From contig JANXAJ010000015.1 in assembly GCA_025062295.1 (NCBI GenBank), positions 1 through 48,076 of the forward strand: a DNA stretch of 48,076 nucleotides. Direction: 5' to 3'. Under the pieces are notes generated by a model. That model was not told the origin of the DNA. It worked only from the letters and a program-made list of their open reading frames with translations, and searched no databases. Every line of letters begins with the position of its first letter. Within the stretch, counting starts at the first letter, position 1. This stretch comes from Bacteroidia bacterium (GTDB lineage Bacteria > Bacteroidota > Bacteroidia > SpSt-205). Made by a program: the position numbers and the translations under genes. Positions 42,875 through 48,076 of the stretch are shown here, piece by piece.

Positions 42875-45733
42875 TTACCAGCGCAGGAGCTTGATAGTCT
42901 CTGTGTGTGATTTTCCTTGCTTGTCTATCATCTCTACTTGAAGGAGGTAGGTGCCATGAGCAAGGGAAGGAAGCCTCCAGCGGAAGGTGTATTCACCTGA
43001 ACTGAGAGGGTTCTGCTCTTCATGATGGGCAAGGTATTGACCTGAGAGGGTGAGGAGCCGCCAATTCATTCGTCTGCAGCCAGAGGGGAGAGACACGCGA
43101 ATTGTTAACTCGTCAGAAAAGGGATTTGGGAAAGCTTCTACTCGGAGAGGCCTGCCAGAGATAGCGGAAGGGAGACTTGTAACCGATCGGCTATTGAGCT
43201 TCCATATGCCCCGTCCCCAAGTGGCAATATATACAGGACGTTCGGGATCGGGCAAGAGGCGAGCCTCCCAGAGGGGATCATCGGGATTACTCCGATCTAC
43301 AGTGTCTATTTGATATCGGTAAGGCTTCCAAGTGATGCAAGTAACGGGAACTCGTCCGATAACCTCACCTGTCATCTCCTCCCATAGGGGCGTACTGACT
43401 CTGGGACAGCGCCAGAGTCCCCATGCCGTTCCTGCTAAAAGCAATTCGCTCGAGTCAGGATGGAAAAAGAGACTAAACACAGGTATATTAGGGAGGTTTG
43501 CATGGATAGAAGTGAAAGTGGGATTTTCAGCGGTGGCGTTCGTAGTGAGAAAGATGCGTTCGGCAGGGGAGGCATAGGAGCCAACAGATATAGCGAGAAG
43601 GTTTGGGTTCTTGGGATGAACAGCAATCGCACTAATGAGTCGTCCTCTCACTAGGTCCTGAATCGCTGGCGTTATCTCCTCAAAATCGAATCCTTCTGAA
43701 CGGTTTCTTCCAATATCTTGGGCTTTTTGTATGCGAAGGAGACGACCATTGGATGTCCCTATCCAGACAGTGTAATCTTCCCCTGGCATAGCTGCCACGC
43801 CCATTGCCGTTGGGATAGTGAGGGATGGACTGAAGTAACTCGCATAGGTCGGCGCATCCGCTAGGTTACTAATCTCTGTCGGACTGACACGGCTCCAATA
43901 TTGAAGGGAATCAGGAGAGAGTGATACGATATTGGAGACATACCACAAATGCTGAGAAGTAGCAATAAAGAGATGGGTGGTACCATTCAGGTTGCGGTTG
44001 CGATCCCGAACAATCTCTGGAAAGCTCTCCACAAGGGCGATTGGAGGATAGATAGGACCGTAGTTGAGCGGGCGATCCTGCTGGATGGTAAATGGAGGTT
44101 GTCTTTCAGGGGCTGGCGCAGAGGGCGGTTGAATAGAGTCATTACGACCACTCCTGTAAAAAGCATACGGTGCGGGTGGATTATAGACAGAGTTATATCG
44201 CAGGCCTCTGTCTACAGAAAGGCGAAATCGTCCCCACTGATAAGCTAGGCCTACGACTTCAGGAAGGCGGGAACTGACCACCACATTCCCTACAGGGTCG
44301 CGTACAGGATTGAAAGCTACACCAGGGGGGAAATTCACGAGTCGGAAAATCTCAGCCGGATCTTTTTGAGAGTAGTGAGAGGAAATATTGAGCGGGGAAA
44401 GGCCAGAAGCGTGAATGTCTCCGTTAGGGGCTACAGCTACTGATAGGACAGCGGCAGCCCGAATACCTCGGTTTGCATCTTCCAGTCGGGCTCCTCGCTG
44501 AGTGACTCGGACGAGCCGTCCATTTCCAATCACTAAATACTCCCCCCCATCCAGAAATACAAAATCCCGAATAGGATTAGGGAAACGAAGAACAAAAGGG
44601 TCTTGATTTGCAGGGCTGACTCGCTGCCAGCCCGTCGCAGGCGAGAAATCCCAAACTTCGTTGCCGCCGATGAGGATATGAGAAGGGTCCGTCGGATCCA
44701 CTCTAAGGGCAAGAGCTGAGAGCCCCACTTGACCAAGCACATTAAATGAGCCACTCTGAGCAGAGGAAAGAAGCGTCCATGTGGAGCCATTATCAGAAGA
44801 GGCCCATATGCCGACAAGCTCTCCCCTTAAGTTTGCACTGGCTACATAGAGAATGTTCCGGTTAGAAGGAGCTGCGCGTACAACTACATTCCCCCCTCCA
44901 ATCCCTACAATGTTTGCAGCTGAGAATTGAGTTTCAGGAGGAAGTCGAAATCCTTGCACTTCTGTGAAAGTATTGCCGCCGTCGGTAGAGCGGTAGAGCT
45001 TTTCAGTCGTGGATACGAATAAGACATTCTCAGCGCCCCATTCCACGCTACACAAAGGCCGACGCACTGGAAGACCCCGCTTTCGCATGCTCTGAAGTCC
45101 ATCATTCGAAAGAAATATGCTGTCCTGAGTAATGACACAGACTCTTCCCTCCACTACCGCTATATCCACAATGTTTGTGAGGGCAGAGTTACTCCTATAG
45201 TTAGAGGCATAAGATAGGTTTGGATAGCTCAATCTCCATGTGGCATTTTGGTTAGAGAAGGTTTGCCCCCCATCTACAGAGATAAAGACTCCCATGCCTG
45301 GCAGTCCTGTAGCACCGATGAGCCACCCTCGCAGGGTATCTAAAAACTTCACCACCGTATCTACCGCCCGAAAATTCAGACGAGTATTGTCAAACCGAGT
45401 AATATTCCCAGTGCCCACATAGAGAGTGTCTCCTGAGGCAGCCAAGGCTGAGATGGAAAGATTTCGGTACACTGCTTCTCCATTTTGATTGAGCGTAAAT
45501 GCTGGGACCACTTGCCAACTGCGTCCTCCATCCGATGATTCATATAATCCTCCAAAGGCTGAGCCTACGAAGATTTTATTTCCTACTCGAATGCCCCTGG
45601 TGAGAATGTTCCCGAGATTTGTCGGGCCGACGGGTTCCCAAGGGAAATAGGAAGTAGAGACTTCCATACGAATGGGGAGGGGCTGCCAGCTCAGAAGAAG
45701 GCATACGATGACAAGGGTAATGAAGCGGTACAT
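42875..45733 (-). CDS. Secreted BNR/sortilin-like protein with T9SS C-terminal domain
   Basis: A 952-aa cargo of the type IX secretion system. A signal peptide (about 4-20) precedes repeated Asp-box/BNR-like motifs (SSDGGRSW, STDGGNTF, SSDNGSTW) of a sortilin/photosynthesis-stability-type beta-propeller. The last about 85 residues form a type A sorting domain, with PNPFSDELTI, LLTLSGQYL, LAHGTYLLQV and a final KLLRW. It is therefore likely displayed on or released from the cell surface. Its ligand or activity is unknown. TATATTTG ends 4 nt before the ATG. Confidence 0.88.
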   Translation of the reverse strand: MYRFITLVIVCLLLSWQPLPIRMEVSTSYFPWEPVGPTNLGNILTRGIRVGNKIFVGSAFGGLYESSDGGRSWQVVPAFTLNQNGEAVYRNLSISALAASGDTLYVGTGNITRFDNTRLNFRAVDTVVKFLDTLRGWLIGATGLPGMGVFISVDGGQTFSNQNATWRLSYPNLSYASNYRSNSALTNIVDIAVVEGRVCVITQDSIFLSNDGLQSMRKRGLPVRRPLCSVEWGAENVLFVSTTEKLYRSTDGGNTFTEVQGFRLPPETQFSAANIVGIGGGNVVVRAAPSNRNILYVASANLRGELVGIWASSDNGSTWTLLSSAQSGSFNVLGQVGLSALALRVDPTDPSHILIGGNEVWDFSPATGWQRVSPANQDPFVLRFPNPIRDFVFLDGGEYLVIGNGRLVRVTQRGARLEDANRGIRAAAVLSVAVAPNGDIHASGLSPLNISSHYSQKDPAEIFRLVNFPPGVAFNPVRDPVGNVVVSSRLPEVVGLAYQWGRFRLSVDRGLRYNSVYNPPAPYAFYRSGRNDSIQPPSAPAPERQPPFTIQQDRPLNYGPIYPPIALVESFPEIVRDRNRNLNGTTHLFIATSQHLWYVSNIVSLSPDSLQYWSRVSPTEISNLADAPTYASYFSPSLTIPTAMGVAAMPGEDYTVWIGTSNGRLLRIQKAQDIGRNRSEGFDFEEITPAIQDLVRGRLISAIAVHPKNPNLLAISVGSYASPAERIFLTTNATAENPTFTSIHANLPNIPVFSLFFHPDSSELLLAGTAWGLWRCPRVSTPLWEEMTGEVIGRVPVTCITWKPYRYQIDTVDRSNPDDPLWEARLLPDPERPVYIATWGRGIWKLNSRSVTSLPSAISGRPLRVEAFPNPFSDELTIRVSLPSGCRRMNWRLLTLSGQYLAHHEEQNPLSSGEYTFRWRLPSLAHGTYLLQVEMIDKQGKSHTETIKLLRW

Positions 45734-45737
45734 GACG

Positions 45738-45745
45738 CAAATATA
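45738..45745 (-). promoter_or_regulatory. -7 element of the T9SS cargo gene
   Basis: TATATTTG on the minus strand, exact match, 4 nt before the ATG at 45733. A TTG 23 nt further upstream could serve as the -33 element. Confidence 0.75.
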
Positions 45746-45759
45746 AAGAAGAAGTCCCT

Positions 45760-46206
45760 CTACTTGCTCAATCGCTCCACTGGAAGCCAGCGAGGTTTTC
45801 GTCCTTTTTCAAAAGGCTGATTGCCCAGCGAGGGAGGCTGCTGCTCAGAAGGGAAAAGGGGAGGCTCATAGAGAGACCGAAGCGGGGGAGAGGGGGGAGG
45901 CGGACGACGAAGCCTAAGAAAAAGCCATTGATAATTCCTCAGAGCCGGAAGATAATCCGGCTTATACCGAAGGCTCTCACGCCATAGGCGGAGAGCTTCT
46001 CCACTATCTCCTCGCTGTACAGCAATATAACCTAACTGCTGATAAATCAGGGCTCGCCGAGAAGAGTCTCTTTCTATCAGCAAAAGAGTCCGCCATACCG
46101 CCAATGCACTATCCCATGCCCTCTGACGGGTATACAGCTGAGCTTGCGAATAACGCGCAGTAAGAGTCTGTGCCCACATCAAGCCGATCACTACCGCTTC
46201 AACCAT
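45760..46206 (-). CDS. Small TPR-like exported protein
   Basis: A 148-aa protein with a short hydrophobic N-terminus (about 4-12, ending WAQ) and two TPR-like helices pairs (for example AWDSALAVWRTLL, GEALRLWRESLRYKPDY). The C-terminal 45 residues are rich in Pro and basic residues. It overlaps the yidC stop by 16 nt, so the two are co-transcribed. Function unknown; an envelope role is plausible from the pairing. Confidence 0.62.
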   Translation of the reverse strand: MVEAVVIGLMWAQTLTARYSQAQLYTRQRAWDSALAVWRTLLLIERDSSRRALIYQQLGYIAVQRGDSGEALRLWRESLRYKPDYLPALRNYQWLFLRLRRPPPPSPPLRSLYEPPLFPSEQQPPSLGNQPFEKGRKPRWLPVERLSK

Positions 46207-47951
46207 CGCCGCATCCGAGCCCGCTCCTCCTTCATTTGGACCTTTACTTGTTTCCTCTTCTGAGCTTCACGCAGCTTGCGAATAAGAGACTCCCTATCTA
46301 CAAATCTTTTCATGATAAGCGTCTGTGCAATCGTCAAAACATTCAGCACAAAGTAGTACCAGCTCAGAGCAGAGGAATAATCATTGAGAAAAATAAAAAA
46401 TATCACAGGTGTTAGGTATGGTAACCACCTCAGGCGAGGGTCTAAAGAAGTCTGGCTTTGCTGAGTGAAGTAAGTGAAGGCCAGAGTAGAAAGGGCCGTT
46501 AGCAGAGCAAATAGGCTCAAGTGGTCTCCAATGAGAGGTAGATCTATGCCCCATGAAATGAGATTATCATAAGAAGAAAGGTCTCTCGTCCAAAGAAATC
46601 CCTGCTGCCGAAGTTCAAATGCATTCGGAAAGAAGCTCGTCATTGCGAAAAATATAGGTATCTGAAGGAGAAGAGGAATGCACCCGCTTAGAGGATTCAC
46701 TCCCAGTTGGCGATATAAAAGAGTGCGTTCTACCATAAGTTTGTCTGGCTGATCCTTATATTTCTCTTCCAATGCCTTGACCTCTGGAAGTTCATTCACG
46801 ATCTGCATCCGAACCCCTATCATGTAACTGCGCCATGTGAGTGGCGAAAGGATAATTTTGACAACCAGAGCCAATATGGTAATAATAATGCCATAAGAGG
46901 GAATGTATTTTTCCATGAAGTTGAATAGGGGGATAATGAAGAGAGTGTTGATATATCGTATGAAGCTCCAGCCTAAGTTGAGCTGCTTTTCATAAGATTC
47001 TCCATAAGATTTCAAAAGTGTATAACGGGTGGGGCCGAGATACCAGCGCTGCTGAGCCTTCTCTCCTTCCAGAGGAAGCTGAAGCTGAAGCTGATAGCGA
47101 GGAAGGGTAGTGTATGGTAGACTGGTCAGAGTCGCCCCAGAAAAGGCGCTCTTAGCTTGAAGGATAAAGCAAAAAAACTGTCCTTTCGCTGAAACCCACT
47201 GGATCCGACCTTGAAGAACCTTCTGCTCAGTCTCTTCCTCATCAGGCGTGAGGGCTTCTATATCTTCACCTTGGCGATAGTAAAGCATGCAATGAGGCTG
47301 CATTAGCTCTGAGGAGGGCTCTGTTTGAGGGGTCTGGTATTGGATTGTACATAAGATGTAGGGATTGCGAAGCCTTTCCCGAAGCCCACGAAAATCAACT
47401 TTCCAATCTAAATGGTATCCATCTGCGGGAATGTGATAAGACACTTGGATAAATGTGTCTTTTGCAAGCTCTAACCTGAAGACTACACTGTCCTCACCTC
47501 TTTCTATAAGAGGACCTGGAGCATGAACAAGCGAAAAAAAGAGCTCTTTACTGCTGACGATGCTTCTTCCTTCAGCAAAAATGAATTGGTATTGCTGAAG
47601 GGAGTCCCAAAGCTGAATAGGTTTCTGAGAGGAGGTAGTGAAACCTTTCAGATTCTGATTGTAGAGGCGTGCCCCGCGAGTCCCAAATCCTAATCGCATG
47701 GAACGGGTTTCAACAAAGAAGATACTATCTCTACCCTGTGTGAATTGGGCATAAATCCCAAAGCGAGCTGCTCGTGTCGCTGAATCCAAAGCTGGTGCGG
47801 AAGAAACAGTATCTCGGGGGAAAGAGGAAGAGGTCTGTACAGTATCTGGCTGGGATGGGGAAGAAGGAGCGGAACTGCGAGCTATCCACAAGGTCCACAG
47901 AAACATCAAAAGCGTAATCAGAAAAAGTCCGATCCAGGTTTGCCTTTGCAC
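46191..47951 (-). CDS. yidC: Membrane protein insertase YidC
   Basis: Inserts and folds inner-membrane proteins, alone or with SecYEG. The 586-aa length fits Gram-negative YidC. Order: first helix (about 7-25), large periplasmic P1 domain (about 60-335), then the conserved core of five helices with WRSYMIGVRMQIVNELP and LLLQIPIFFAM, and a basic C-terminal tail (about 555-586) that binds the ribosome. The GTG start at 47951 is supported by TATCTTTG 5 nt upstream. First gene of an operon with the TPR-like gene. Confidence 0.95.
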   Translation of the reverse strand: MQRQTWIGLFLITLLMFLWTLWIARSSAPSSPSQPDTVQTSSSFPRDTVSSAPALDSATRAARFGIYAQFTQGRDSIFFVETRSMRLGFGTRGARLYNQNLKGFTTSSQKPIQLWDSLQQYQFIFAEGRSIVSSKELFFSLVHAPGPLIERGEDSVVFRLELAKDTFIQVSYHIPADGYHLDWKVDFRGLRERLRNPYILCTIQYQTPQTEPSSELMQPHCMLYYRQGEDIEALTPDEEETEQKVLQGRIQWVSAKGQFFCFILQAKSAFSGATLTSLPYTTLPRYQLQLQLPLEGEKAQQRWYLGPTRYTLLKSYGESYEKQLNLGWSFIRYINTLFIIPLFNFMEKYIPSYGIIITILALVVKIILSPLTWRSYMIGVRMQIVNELPEVKALEEKYKDQPDKLMVERTLLYRQLGVNPLSGCIPLLLQIPIFFAMTSFFPNAFELRQQGFLWTRDLSSYDNLISWGIDLPLIGDHLSLFALLTALSTLAFTYFTQQSQTSLDPRLRWLPYLTPVIFFIFLNDYSSALSWYYFVLNVLTIAQTLIMKRFVDRESLIRKLREAQKRKQVKVQMKEERARMRRWLKR

Positions 47952-47956
47952 TGGGG

Positions 47957-47964
47957 CAAAGATA
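47957..47964 (-). promoter_or_regulatory. -7 element of yidC
   Basis: TATCTTTG on the minus strand, exact match, 5 nt before the GTG at 47951. Confidence 0.72.
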
Positions 47965-48053
47965 GAGTCCTAAGAGTACAAGGGGGAGTGAATCACTCTT
48001 AGACTCTTGAAGCAAGAGGTGCTGGGATGAGTCAGAGGGAGGGGTGCGGCGGC

Positions 48054-48076
48054 GGCAGCCACCTTTGGTGGCTGCC
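48054..48076. repeat. Terminal perfect inverted repeat at contig end
   Basis: A 10-bp stem (GGCAGCCACC / GGTGGCTGCC) around TTT ends exactly at the last base. Together with the palindromic first 20 bases it suggests fold-back contig ends produced by assembly or library preparation. Confidence 0.75.

Noticed and set aside
1-48076. CRISPR arrays, insertion sequences, prophage or toxin-antitoxin loci
   Set aside because: I found no spaced direct repeats, transposase motifs, terminal repeats around genes, phage genes or paired small toxin-antitoxin genes. The YwqK-like repeats at the end of the 586-aa protein are MORN-type and not evidence of an antitoxin.

Overview
The window looks like a piece of chromosome from a member of the Bacteroidota. 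The evidence is a PorX-type response regulator, a secreted protein with a type IX secretion (T9SS) C-terminal domain, a carboxypeptidase-regulatory-like TonB-dependent receptor, a fused alpha/beta 2-oxoacid dehydrogenase E1, and promoters built on the Bacteroidota -7 element TAnnTTTG. I see no rRNA, confident tRNA, insertion sequence, prophage or CRISPR array. Gene content is mostly housekeeping plus envelope biogenesis. Both ends of the window are perfect fold-back palindromes, so it is probably a whole contig with assembly-type ends.

Layout. 316-5151: gyrA (-) and fused 2-oxoacid dehydrogenase E1 (+), divergent. 5192-7726 (-): radical SAM protein, then an MFS transporter. 7775-10123 (+): kdsB, trypsin-like lipoprotein protease, HU/IHF-like protein and a membrane-anchored repeat protein, all overlapping. 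10098-15358 (-): nuoI, a small HsdR_N-like nuclease-fold protein, an unknown 220-aa protein, a DegT-type aminotransferase, a Tat-signal superoxide dismutase and a large anchored protein with MORN-like repeats. 15407-18193 (+): tpx, outer-membrane barrel protein, MazG-like pyrophosphohydrolase, GT-C-type membrane protein. 18072-22068 (-): tandem D-Ala-D-Ala ligase fusion and a MOP/ANKH-like membrane protein. 22134-24557 (+): lon. 24680-26242 (-): porX; 26308-28059 (+): GAF/PP2C (SpoIIE-type) phosphatase. 28161-32303 (-): M1 peptidase with a barrel-like C-terminus, then a family 9 glycosyltransferase. 32354-34830 (+): GH1 beta-glycosidase and prfB with its programmed +1 frameshift. 35387-38185 (+): TonB-dependent receptor. 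38432-41321 (-): GT2 glycosyltransferase, ilvE, pdxH. 41355-42278 (+): LD-carboxypeptidase. 42275-42838 (-): rplU-rpmA. 42875-45733 (-): T9SS cargo. 45760-47951 (-): yidC and a TPR protein.

The most striking pattern is in gene starts. For 14 genes at the head of a transcription unit, an exact TAnnTTTG lies 4-8 nt (most often 4) upstream of an ATG or GTG; kdsB has one at 13 nt and nuoI, the GH1 gene and ldcA have one-mismatch versions. This implies leaderless or nearly leaderless mRNAs as the normal mode here. It also corrects several starts (radical SAM 7726, SOD 12582, nuoI 15358, tpx 15407, ddl fusion 22068, phosphatase 26308, GT2 41321, ldcA 41355) and resolves an apparent head-on overlap of the last two. 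The strong Shine-Dalgarno-like sequence I noticed is the internal frameshift stimulator of prfB.

Functional themes are peptidoglycan (double Ddl, LD-carboxypeptidase), lipopolysaccharide and surface glycans (kdsB, family 9, GT2 and GT-C glycosyltransferases, DegT aminotransferase), the outer membrane and T9SS (porX, cargo, barrels, TonB receptor), protein quality control and insertion (lon, yidC, trypsin-like protease) and oxidative defence (tpx, SOD).
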